This document shows, piece after piece, positions 1-6,785 of a stretch of DNA of 9,082 nt. The stretch is taken from contig JAAYPL010000014.1 of the NCBI GenBank assembly GCA_012519875.1, forward strand, positions 1-9,082. The letters are read 5' to 3'. The stretch comes from Clostridiaceae bacterium. Its GTDB lineage: Bacteria > Bacillota > Clostridia > Saccharofermentanales > UBA5734. The notes under the pieces were generated by a model, which saw only the letters and a list, made by a program, of their open reading frames with translations, was not told the origin of the DNA and made no database searches. Numbering within the stretch: position 1 is the first letter of the stretch; every line of letters starts with the position of its first letter. The position numbers were made by a program, and so were the translations under genes.

Positions 1-118
1 ATTTCTCTGTACAATGTTCGTGTCCCACAACTTCTCTCCTTTACGTGTGGTTTGGTCACTTACATTGTATTAGAGATGGTTTTGTGGGACATCTCTTTTT
101 GCGTCACTTCAGTTTACA
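1..118. mobile_element. Probable insertion sequence end (IS21-like?), cut by the window edge
   Basis: This stretch does not read like the solute-binding protein gene that follows it, although the frame happens to stay open. It contains a perfect 10-bp inverted repeat, TGTCCCACAA at 21-30 and TTGTGGGACA at 82-91. It also has two related direct repeats, TTTGGTCACTTACA at 51-64 and a longer version with a 6-nt insertion at 97-118 (TTTGCGTCACTT...TTACA). The second copy ends in CA at 118, just where recognisable solute-binding protein sequence begins. Multiple subterminal repeats and a TG...CA end are features I know from IS21-family elements, which is why that family is suggested. No transposase is visible. 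A generic repeat or assembly junction is the alternative. Confidence 0.4.
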
Positions 119-278
119 TTTCGCCCAATATTGGATGGGCCTAGTCACAGGCTCAAGCGATCCGGATACGGTATTGCCGGAGTTCAGAGCTGCCCTAGCT
201 GCTTCTGGCTATGGCGCAATCGTCAGCACAGTTCAAGAGCAGGTCGATCTTTTCGAGAAAGCAAAACAGCAAGGTTGA
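119..278 (+). pseudogene. 3' remnant of an ABC sugar-transporter solute-binding protein (DUF3502-like C-terminus)
   Basis: The frame ending at the TGA at 276-278 encodes about 52 residues whose pattern (TGSSDPDTVLPEF, then an alanine-rich helix and a Q-x-Q-V-D-L-F tail) matches the C-terminus of LplA/DUF3502-type lipoprotein solute-binding proteins, where DPDxVLPxF and QxQLDxW are typical. Its place directly before two LplB/YtcP-type permease genes supports this. In such systems the lipoprotein captures an oligosaccharide or glycoside outside the membrane and delivers it to the permeases. The signal peptide and ligand-binding domains are missing: upstream DNA from 1 to 118 looks like an insertion sequence end. 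Either the gene was broken by the insertion, or the rest lies on the other side of the element. Open reading runs back to base 3, but residues before about 119 show no family resemblance. Calling this a pseudogene is inference from the junction. Confidence 0.6.
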
Positions 279-302
279 TTTCTATGCTTTGAGGATTAAT
301 AT

Positions 303-335
303 TGGCGGGCAATGACGATTAATCATTGCCCGCCA
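303..335 (+). terminator. Intercistronic stem-loop between solute-binding protein and permease genes
   Basis: A perfect 13-bp inverted repeat, TGGCGGGCAATGA (303-315) and TCATTGCCCGCCA (323-335), encloses a 7-nt loop. The stem is GC-rich and would fold strongly in RNA. It is followed by GGTTAATTTTGAT rather than a clean run of T, so full termination is doubtful. Hairpins in this position, just after the binding-protein gene and before permease genes, commonly give partial termination or protect the upstream mRNA so the binding protein is made in excess. That role is inferred from position. Confidence 0.5.
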
Positions 336-352
336 GGTTAATTTTGATAGGC

Positions 353-360
353 AGGAAAGG
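353..360 (+). promoter_or_regulatory. Ribosome binding site that sets the permease start at 368
   Basis: AGGAAAGG ends 7 nt before the ATG at 368. The reading frame also stays open back to a TTG at 326, but that codon lies inside the stem-loop and has no such site, so 368 is preferred. Confidence 0.7.
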
Positions 361-367
361 GTTTTGT

Positions 368-1321
368 ATGCCTATGCCAAAGAAAAAAATATTTACCGAG
401 GCCAACATGGCTAGGGTGAGAAAGATCAAGATTATTACAGCTCTTGACATCATGTCACTACCGGCTATTTTGTATTTGATCATCAATAACTATATTCCAA
501 TGTATGGTCTAATTATCGCTTTTAAAAAAGTTGATTTCAGAAAAGGCCTCTATGGAGGCGACTGGATAGGGTTTAAAAACTTCGAGTATCTGTTTAAGAC
601 AAGAGATGCGTTTGTTATGACGCGCAACACGTTATTGTATAATTTGGTTTTTATCGTCGTGATGACCACGCTGGGCATTATGGTGGGAATCATGCTTAGT
701 GAAATCCGGCTCCGATATATGACAAAATTTTACCAGACCACGATCTTGTTGCCTCAACTTATCTCGGTCGTGATTATTGCCAATCTTGTCTTTGCTTTCC
801 TTGCCACGGAAACCGGGTTGATCAACAAGTCAATCCTCGAACCTCTCGGTTATCCAACAGTTAATTTTTACAGCACGCCCAAGTATTGGCCGTTTATTTT
901 GGTATTTGTCAATACTTGGAGTGGCATCGGTTATTCGTCACTGATCTACTTTGCTTCGGTCATCGGCATTGACCGAGAGCTTTACGATGCGGCCTTGGTT
1001 GATGGTGCCGGTAAATTAAAGCAAATATTTCATATAACCTTGCCGCTGCTAAAACCGACCATTGTCATGCTGACTTTGATGTCCGTTGGCCGTATTTTTT
1101 CCTCTAATTTTGGCTTGTTTTATCAGGTTCCTATGAACATGGGTGCATTGTACAATGTGACGCAAACCATTGACACCTATGTCTATCGTGCACTTTTGCA
1201 ACAAAACAATATCGCTATGTCATCGGCAGCCGGAGCTTATCAATCAATCGTTGGTTTTGTCACGGTCTTAATTGCCAACTGGATTGTGCGCAGGATTGAC
1301 AGAGAAAGCGCTCTAATATGA
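368..1321 (+). CDS. ABC sugar transporter permease, LplB/YtcP type (CUT1)
   Basis: Inner-membrane permease subunit of a carbohydrate ABC importer, 317 residues, a normal length. About six membrane segments can be read: roughly residues 25-50, 88-112, 124-147, 174-200, 231-252 and 288-308. The cytoplasmic EAA loop that contacts the ATPase is clear at about 206-230 (LYDAALVDGAGKLKQIF, ending in HITLPLLKP). The N-terminus is short and basic before the first segment, and the LPAILYLIINNYIPMYGLIIAFKK region is typical of the LplB subfamily that partners DUF3502 binding proteins. The start at 368 has a good ribosome binding site. The next permease gene starts 14 bases after this stop, whose TGA (1319-1321) abuts that gene's binding site. 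The substrate cannot be read from the sequence; complex polysaccharide fragments or glycosides are usual for this subfamily. Confidence 0.9.
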   Translation: MPMPKKKIFTEANMARVRKIKIITALDIMSLPAILYLIINNYIPMYGLIIAFKKVDFRKGLYGGDWIGFKNFEYLFKTRDAFVMTRNTLLYNLVFIVVMTTLGIMVGIMLSEIRLRYMTKFYQTTILLPQLISVVIIANLVFAFLATETGLINKSILEPLGYPTVNFYSTPKYWPFILVFVNTWSGIGYSSLIYFASVIGIDRELYDAALVDGAGKLKQIFHITLPLLKPTIVMLTLMSVGRIFSSNFGLFYQVPMNMGALYNVTQTIDTYVYRALLQQNNIAMSSAAGAYQSIVGFVTVLIANWIVRRIDRESALI

Positions 1322-1334
1322 AGAGGTAAATAAT

Positions 1335-2228
1335 ATGTCTTTGAATAGAAGTGCAGCCTTTAAAATTGGACAATTAATTTCTCATATCGTGTTGATGCTT
1401 TTTTCATTAGCCGCTATCTTGCCGTTCCTGCTCATGGCGATGGCTTCAATAACCGATGAAAAGACGCTTTTCCGTGAAGGTTATTCTTTTTTCCCCAGCA
1501 AGCTGAGCTTTTACGCCTATGAATATTTGTTTGTTTCCAATGCAACAACTATTTTTCGCGCCTATGGTGTGACCATGATGATTACTATTGTCGGAACTTC
1601 ATTATGTCTTTTATTTGCACCTATGTTTGGTTATGCTTTATCCAGAAAGGACAATAAGAAGCGGGGTGTATTAACTTTTTTTGTTTTCTTTACCATGCTG
1701 TTCAATGGCGGTTTGGTGCCACAGTATTTGATGTATACGCAAATGCTGAACATAAAAAATTCTTTTTGGGCCTTGATTGTTCCTAATTTATTGATGAACG
1801 GCTTTATCATTTTGTTGATGAAAAGTTATTTTGTCTTGAATATTCATCCAGCGCTGATCGAAGCTGCGAAAATTGATGGTGCCCGTGAATTTTATATTTA
1901 TCGACGCATTGTCATGCCGTTGTCGTTACCCATCTTGGCTACGATAGGCTTAATGAATGGTATAGCTTATTGGAATGACTGGATGAACGGTTTGTACTAC
2001 ATCACCGATCCACGTTTGTACAGTCTGCAAAATTTACTCAACCGAATCTTAATGTCGATTAATTTCTTAAAAGAATACGGAACCGCAGCCGGTTTGCATA
2101 TGGATATTCCGACGGCGTCGGTTCGGCTGGCCATGACCTTGATTGGAACCTTGCCGATTTTAGTTTTATATCCGTTTTTTCAGAAGTTTTTTGTCAAAGG
2201 CATCTCATTAGGCGGCATTAAGGGATAG
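1335..2228 (+). CDS. ABC sugar transporter permease, LplC/YtcP type (CUT1)
   Basis: Second permease of the same importer, 297 residues, normal length. Membrane segments lie at about residues 15-36, 78-100, 112-132, 143-165, 198-214 and 266-285. The EAA loop is at about 174-197 (LIEAAKIDGAREFYIYRRI, then VMPLSLP). The tail YPFFQKFFVKGISLGGIKG is a hallmark of the YtcP/LplC group. The ribosome binding site AAGAGG (1321-1326) starts on the last base of the preceding stop codon, so the two permeases are almost certainly co-transcribed and probably form a heterodimer. No ATPase gene follows; CUT1 importers of Bacillota often share one genome-wide ATPase (MsmX type), which would explain this. Coding DNA here is very AT-rich in places. 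Confidence 0.9.
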   Translation: MSLNRSAAFKIGQLISHIVLMLFSLAAILPFLLMAMASITDEKTLFREGYSFFPSKLSFYAYEYLFVSNATTIFRAYGVTMMITIVGTSLCLLFAPMFGYALSRKDNKKRGVLTFFVFFTMLFNGGLVPQYLMYTQMLNIKNSFWALIVPNLLMNGFIILLMKSYFVLNIHPALIEAAKIDGAREFYIYRRIVMPLSLPILATIGLMNGIAYWNDWMNGLYYITDPRLYSLQNLLNRILMSINFLKEYGTAAGLHMDIPTASVRLAMTLIGTLPILVLYPFFQKFFVKGISLGGIKG

Positions 2229-2265
2229 AATACGCCAGACATGCCCATTCGAGGAGAGAAGAAAA

Positions 2266-3801
2266 ATGGCTTTAATGATGACAACAATCGATACAGGTAA
2301 TGTTCGGGGTGTATTATGCGGCAATCCGCTTATTACTGTTTTTAAAGGTATACCTTATGGTGCGCCGACCTCGGGTCAGAATCGTTTTGCGCCGCCTCAG
2401 CCGGCTGAAAAGTGGACAGGCGAGCGAATCTGCGACTCGTTTCCCGATATTTGCTACCAGCCTGAGATGACACCCGGTATACCCTTTATGGATTTTTTTA
2501 TCAAGGAGTTTTATCCGCATCGTTACCCGATGAGCGAGAACTCGCTGGCACTAAATGTGTGGACGCCAGCCGAAACCCCAACAGAAAAATTACCAGTTAT
2601 GGTTTGGATCCACGGCGGCGGTCTGTCGACCGGCTATGGACATGAAATGGAATTCGATGGTGAGGCAATAGCGCGCCGAGGCGTTGTTTTGGTTACGATC
2701 CAATATAGGGTCGATGTGTTGGGCTGGTTCGCCCACCCCGATTTGACTCGCGAAAGTCCTTATGATATGTCAGGCAACAACTGGCTATTTGATCAGATCG
2801 CAGCCCTGCAATGGGTCCAGCGTAATATTGGAGCGTTTGGCGGTGATCCGGCCAACGTAACAATTTTTGGTCAATCGGCAGGGGGCGGATCGGTTGTTTC
2901 TCACCTGATCTCATCCAAGAGCAATGGCTTGTTTGCCAAGGCAATTATCCAGAGCGGCAGCTTCGGTGTAGCCGGTGATACGAGAATGTCCACGCAGCTT
3001 TCCGCAGGCGAAGCTTGGGGCGTAAAAGCTTGCGAAATTCTCAGCCAGTCAGTCGTAGGCCTACGGGCGATGAGCGGTCTCGAGGCCTATCAAGCCCTAA
3101 AGTATGCGGAAGAAAACGGTGCCGGTCCGGCCCCTCGTCAACTCATCGACCCGTATCTGCTGCCGATGTCTGCTGCCAAGGCGTTTGCTACTGGCCAGGC
3201 CAAAAATATTCCGCTCATGGTGGGCAGTGTTAGTGGTGACGGAGGACTTTTTGTCGAGCCTGACCTCAAACCAGATGAGCGCAAGAAGCATGCCATCCAA
3301 ATGCGTTTGGGCCAAAACGCCGATGAATTTTTTACTCAATTTAGTCTTGACGGTTCTGGTGGTAAAATTGCCGACGCCATCATCAATGCGGGTCCGAGCT
3401 TAGGCGATATGGCTGTGGCTCTTGGGCAGGTTAAGAACGGACATCTACCGTCCTATGTGTATTACTTTGATCCCTTTATTCCGGAACACAACATTGCTCC
3501 ATTTGTCGAGGACGGGTTGGCCTATCATTCAAGCGAAATGTGGTACATTTTTGGTGTCCTCAATCGCTGTTGGCGTCGCTTTGATGGTCGCCATTTTGAC
3601 TTATCGCAGGCCATGACCGATTATTGGACCAATTTCGCCAAAACAGGCAATCCCAACGGTAGTGGTTTGCCGAAATGGCCGGCTTTCCGTGCCGACCAAC
3701 AATCAATGCTGCGCCTGAACGAACGCCGGATTATCGATGAGTCGTTGCAATCTGACGATCTCGATCGATTCTTTGCGTTTTTTCATGAAAGCCTCACATG
3801 A
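2266..3801 (+). CDS. Type-B carboxylesterase (para-nitrobenzyl esterase family)
   Basis: An alpha/beta-hydrolase of 511 residues, usual for the carboxylesterase/cholinesterase family (CE10-like). The N-terminal TGNVRG...FKGIPYGAP block (10-34) is family-typical. The oxyanion-hole motif HGGG is at 116-119. The nucleophile is Ser204 in FGQSAGGG (201-208); the usual residue before Ser is Glu, here Gln. The acid is probably Asp325 in GSVSGDGG, where Glu is more common, and the catalytic His is His421 in AYHSSEMWYIFG. The late block FAKTGNPNG...WPAF is also typical. There is no signal peptide, so it should act in the cytoplasm, probably removing acyl groups from an imported ester. It starts 38 bases after the permease stop with GAGGAGAG 5' of the ATG (2251-2258), so it is likely the last gene of the transporter operon. 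ATGs at 2275 and 2278 are weaker alternatives. True substrate unknown. Confidence 0.92.
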   Translation: MALMMTTIDTGNVRGVLCGNPLITVFKGIPYGAPTSGQNRFAPPQPAEKWTGERICDSFPDICYQPEMTPGIPFMDFFIKEFYPHRYPMSENSLALNVWTPAETPTEKLPVMVWIHGGGLSTGYGHEMEFDGEAIARRGVVLVTIQYRVDVLGWFAHPDLTRESPYDMSGNNWLFDQIAALQWVQRNIGAFGGDPANVTIFGQSAGGGSVVSHLISSKSNGLFAKAIIQSGSFGVAGDTRMSTQLSAGEAWGVKACEILSQSVVGLRAMSGLEAYQALKYAEENGAGPAPRQLIDPYLLPMSAAKAFATGQAKNIPLMVGSVSGDGGLFVEPDLKPDERKKHAIQMRLGQNADEFFTQFSLDGSGGKIADAIINAGPSLGDMAVALGQVKNGHLPSYVYYFDPFIPEHNIAPFVEDGLAYHSSEMWYIFGVLNRCWRRFDGRHFDLSQAMTDYWTNFAKTGNPNGSGLPKWPAFRADQQSMLRLNERRIIDESLQSDDLDRFFAFFHESLT

Positions 3802-3811
3802 CACGTTTTTT

Positions 3812-4971
3812 TCAGGACGGCCGAACCTTGGTAAAAATGACCGATCCGAGGCCAAAGACGGCCAAGGTTATTGATCCGATCGAGAATATCGAGCGGCTTT
3901 GGGTGAAAAAAGGGAGCAGCTTGATCAGCATGGTGTAGATCGGGGAGACAAAAACGCCGATGCTGACCATTGCCAGCAAAATGCCATGGCGACAGTTCTG
4001 GATTGACCGCTGACACGGTCGGAAATCTTGGTCAGATAGGCGGCGACAATGAGCGCCGATCCACAACCGACGAAAAAAGCCGCAACGATCATTAATGCGA
4101 TACTGTAACTCAAGCTGGCGATGAGCAGGCCGGCGGCCAAGAGAAACATCGCAATTGCGGAGACAAAGCGCCGGGTCAGATTAAGAATCTTCTGATAGAC
4201 CAGACCGGTCAACAGGCCGCCCAGGCTGGTAAAGGCAATGATGGTGCCTGTGATCGAAGCGTCACCGATCCGGCTCTCGGCAATTACGAAGGACAGATTC
4301 AAAGAAAAAGAGTTGCCTATCATTTGAATCCCCAGCATTGCCAGGCAGATGAAAAAGATCTTTTTAACAAACGGCTCATCCTTTTCTTTCTGTGGCTCGG
4401 CGATTTTCTGCTCCGGCAGAAACAACAAAACCATCGGAAAAATGATAAGACCGATCAAAAAAACCAAAAAATTGTAATGCCAATTTATGCCGCCGAGAAT
4501 GCCGCCGATCGAGTAGAAGAAAACCGCTCCCAGATTGACAAAGGTGCCTTGCAAGCCAAAGAGGTGGTCTCGCTCGTGGCCATGAAAAAAGTCGGCGATC
4601 AGGCCGGTCATAAAAGGGATGACAAACCCGACACCAACGCCGACAAAAAGCCTGGAGATAAAGATCAACGTAAAGTCATGGACGAATACCGGCAAAATCC
4701 CCGCCACGGTGGTCAATCCGACCCCGAAAAGCAGCAGCTTTTTTTTGGAAAAACGCAGAGAAAGCCGACCGGCCAGAATCGTGGCGGGAACCGTCACGAG
4801 AAACGGGAAGGAAACCAGTTGCTGAACCGAACTTTCACTGATGCTGCCAAAGGCCTTCCGGATTTCCGAAAGTACGGAATTTGCTGCCCCGATAATAGGT
4901 TGCAGCATCGATATTATGAGCACGGCCAACTTCAGCTTGGTATTCTTTATGGTTCTTTGTTCGCTAAGCAT
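3812..4971 (-). pseudogene. MFS transporter, interrupted by a one-base frameshift near 3984
   Basis: Major facilitator superfamily protein, about 386 residues when repaired, a normal 12-segment size. Residues 65-78 (LAGRLSLRFSKKKL) are the loop 2-3 motif A, followed by alternating hydrophobic helices with a charged central loop at about 187-204 (PEQKIAEPQKEKDEPFVKK). After Met329 the frame breaks: reading on gives an unrelated short tail stopping at 3925, whereas the -1 frame continues as GILLAMVSIGVFVSPIYTML and ends with a last helix at the TGA at 3812. Restoring one G in the minus-strand ATGGC at 3983-3987 joins both halves perfectly. It is either a real lesion or a sequencing error. The start at 4971 (MLSEQRT) is chosen over a GTG at 4992; both have weak binding sites. 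It ends 10 bases from the esterase stop. Drug or small-molecule export is a guess. Confidence 0.8.
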
Positions 4972-5015
4972 ACATCCATCATTATGCCACACTTGGATAA
5001 AGAAGTCTGCTGGCG

Positions 5016-5039
5016 AACCTGTTATAATGAAAACAGGTT
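5016..5039 (+). promoter_or_regulatory. Candidate promoter with overlapping operator for the FAD-protein operon
   Basis: TATAAT at 5023-5028 with TG at 5020-5021 forms an extended -10 (TGTTATAAT), 31 nt before the ATG at 5060. No good -35 is visible at 16-18 nt spacing, which an extended -10 tolerates. The -10 is embraced by a perfect 8-bp inverted repeat, AACCTGTT (5016-5023) and AACAGGTT (5032-5039), separated by 8 nt. A palindrome over the -10 suggests repressor control. No regulator gene is in the window. The 88-bp gap also holds the start of the divergent MFS gene, whose own promoter I could not identify. Confidence 0.5.
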
Positions 5040-5046
5040 ATCTTCC

Positions 5047-5051
5047 GGAGG
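5047..5051 (+). promoter_or_regulatory. Ribosome binding site that sets the FAD-protein start at 5060
   Basis: GGAGG lies 8 nt before the ATG at 5060. The frame is open back to 4841, but that extension overlaps the divergent MFS gene and has no flavoprotein character, while the FAD-binding fold begins just after 5060. Confidence 0.8.
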
Positions 5052-5059
5052 TTAGGATT

Positions 5060-6583
5060 ATGCAAATAATAAAAACCGAAGTTGCCGTCATCGGTTCGGG
5101 ATTGGCGGGTCTGTCGGCCGCCCTTGTCCTTGCCGAAAATGGGATAAAAGTTATGGTGTTTGAAAAGCGACCCTTTCAAGGTGGAGCCGTGTCCAATACA
5201 CCGATGTGCACAATGGTGGTTCGTAATGAGCGTAAATTCCAGGATCGAGCTTTCGAAGTTCACAATGAGTTTACCAATTACAATGGGAATATGGGCTTGG
5301 CCAGAACCTGGATCAACAATTCCTGGCGGATTCCCGGTTTGATCACCGGCCTGGGTCTGGATTTTGCCGGCAAAGTTGAAACATCTTATGATGAAATCGG
5401 TACAATCAACGCCTATACAGGAGGTTTCCCCAAAGGGATGAATTTGGGAGACTATTATTTGTTAAAGGCTCGTGGCAAAGGGCATGGAGGGGCTTTGATC
5501 TGTCTACGGGCGGTCAACAAGATCCGAGCTTTGGGCGGTGAAATTCATTTTAATCGAACTCTGACGGAGATACTGGTTGATCAAGGTCGCATAATTGGCG
5601 CCATCGTGACCGACAAAGCCGGAGGAAAAACCAGGATAGATTGTCAGGCACTTATTGTTGCCACCGGTGGCTTTAGTGAAAATCGTGAAATGGTCAAAAA
5701 ATACACAGGATTTGATTATACGGATGCCAATTGCTCCAATGGTGGGAATGTCATGTTCAATCATTTTGTTAACGCGCAGACAACCGGCGAGGCTCATCAA
5801 GCGGTTTGGGCTGCCGGTGGCGCCAAAGGTCCGGTTTCGGCCTTTGGGCGGCTGGTACCGGGCCCGGGGATCGTTAGCTACACACCTTGGTTTACCAGGA
5901 ATAATTTGTATACGGTCGCCGAACAACCCTATTTGCTGATCAATCGCAACGGCAAACGATTCATCAACGAAGCCGTAGCTCAAACATCCATGAACCAGGG
6001 TGTGGCGATCAAAAATCAGCCCGGGCGGTACGCTTTTTTGCTTTTTGATGAGGAGACGCTTGAGCATCTGGAGCAGGTGGGAACCGAATATGCCTACATG
6101 ATCTTTCCGGCGAAAAAAATCACTAACCTGCGTGAACAATTCAGAGAGGTCATTGAGGATCAAGGCAACCAACATGTTTTCGTAGCTGATTCCCTTGATG
6201 ATTTTAGCCGGATAGCCGGTATTGACCGGGAAGGTTTGCTGGAAACGGTGATTCGCTACAATCAATTGTGCGATGATGGTTATGATCAGGATTTTGGCAA
6301 GAATCCCAAATATCTTTACCCTGTTCGTAAAAGTCGTTTCTATGGTCTGAGAATCGTAAACAGTGCGTATAATACCTTAGGAGGTATCAGGACCAATGAA
6401 AAATGTGAAGTGATCAATGATGAGCAAAAACCGATTAAAGGTCTATATTCTGCGGGAGACTGTATGGCCGGCGAATTGTACGGCGATCCTTCGCTGGCTG
6501 TTTGCAGCCTGAGCACCGTCGCCTTTACCTTAGGCATGGTTTGCGCTGATCAGGCAACTGCTTATGTTCGGGAGGGCATCTGA
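5060..6583 (+). CDS. FAD-dependent oxidoreductase, fumarate reductase flavoprotein-like
   Basis: Soluble 507-residue flavoprotein of the fumarate reductase/succinate dehydrogenase/3-ketosteroid dehydrogenase superfamily. The N-terminal Rossmann motif GSGLAG (12-17) and Glu35 at the end of the second strand bind FAD; ATGG (201-204) and the C-terminal GLYSAGD block (461-467) complete the site. The substrate-binding cap lies between about 230 and 420 and keeps KRFINE (299-304). Two positions needed for fumarate reduction seem lost: the usual HxTxGG is AYNTLGG (436-442), and the late Arg-containing GxNRLGG block is GDPSLA (475-480). So a C4-dicarboxylate is an unlikely substrate; reduction of an enone or aromatic-derived double bond fits better. 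There is no signal peptide or flavin-attachment sequence. The ferredoxin gene begins one base after this stop, implying a redox pair. Exact substrate unknown. Confidence 0.85.
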   Translation: MQIIKTEVAVIGSGLAGLSAALVLAENGIKVMVFEKRPFQGGAVSNTPMCTMVVRNERKFQDRAFEVHNEFTNYNGNMGLARTWINNSWRIPGLITGLGLDFAGKVETSYDEIGTINAYTGGFPKGMNLGDYYLLKARGKGHGGALICLRAVNKIRALGGEIHFNRTLTEILVDQGRIIGAIVTDKAGGKTRIDCQALIVATGGFSENREMVKKYTGFDYTDANCSNGGNVMFNHFVNAQTTGEAHQAVWAAGGAKGPVSAFGRLVPGPGIVSYTPWFTRNNLYTVAEQPYLLINRNGKRFINEAVAQTSMNQGVAIKNQPGRYAFLLFDEETLEHLEQVGTEYAYMIFPAKKITNLREQFREVIEDQGNQHVFVADSLDDFSRIAGIDREGLLETVIRYNQLCDDGYDQDFGKNPKYLYPVRKSRFYGLRIVNSAYNTLGGIRTNEKCEVINDEQKPIKGLYSAGDCMAGELYGDPSLAVCSLSTVAFTLGMVCADQATAYVREGI

Positions 6584-6584
6584 A

Positions 6585-6785
6585 ATGAAGGTTGAAATCA
6601 TGGATTATTGCATCCGCTGCGGTCTTTGCGTCGAGTTTTACCCCACTCTTTTCGCCTTGAATTTCGTCGAAGACCGTATTGATGTTTTGCCGGCCGCCAT
6701 GCAGGCCGAGGAAAGTGTTTTGAGGCAGGTCGCCCTGGATTGCGCTGTCGGCGCCATATCTGTCAGAAAGGGGGAAGCGGAATGA
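6585..6785 (+). CDS. Single-cluster [4Fe-4S] ferredoxin
   Basis: A 66-residue acidic protein resembling the short monocluster ferredoxins of Thermotoga type. Cysteines 9, 12 and 15 (CIRCGLC) and Cys53 (LDCAVGAI) provide four cluster ligands. The Cys that usually sits in ...CPxxF after the first three is Tyr19 here (FYPTLF), so the structural disulfide of related ferredoxins cannot form; the Pro after the last ligand is also replaced by Ala. The ATG at 6585 follows the FAD-protein TGA by one base and has GGAGGG 8 nt upstream, inside the FAD gene. It should pass single electrons to or from the FAD protein in the cytoplasm. Its last codons overlap the next gene by four bases (ATGA), so all three are translationally coupled. 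Confidence 0.85.
   Translation: MKVEIMDYCIRCGLCVEFYPTLFALNFVEDRIDVLPAAMQAEESVLRQVALDCAVGAISVRKGEAE

Noticed and set aside
45..118. N-terminal part of a short 77-residue protein starting at GTG 45
   Set aside because: The start has no binding site, the residues show no family resemblance, and the DNA carries repeats typical of an insertion sequence end.
3802..3814. T-run of seven between the esterase and MFS stops as an intrinsic terminator
   Set aside because: No convincing stem lies upstream on the plus strand, so the run alone is not enough.
3925..3984. Natural shortened C-terminus or programmed frameshift of the MFS protein
   Set aside because: No slippery heptamer or following hairpin is evident, and the alternative frame restores a typical MFS end, so a plain one-base deletion is simpler.
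4324..5055. Long plus-strand open frame (243 codons)
   Set aside because: It is antisense to the MFS gene, rich in charged and Gln/Lys residues as expected from reading transmembrane codons backwards, and has no ribosome binding site or family character.
4841..5059. N-terminal extension of the FAD protein
   Set aside because: It overlaps the divergent MFS gene and the promoter, while the ATG at 5060 has a strong ribosome binding site directly before the Rossmann fold.
5504..6265. Minus-strand open frame of 253 codons within the FAD gene
   Set aside because: It lies wholly inside a gene with a clear FAD-binding fold and shows no motif of its own.
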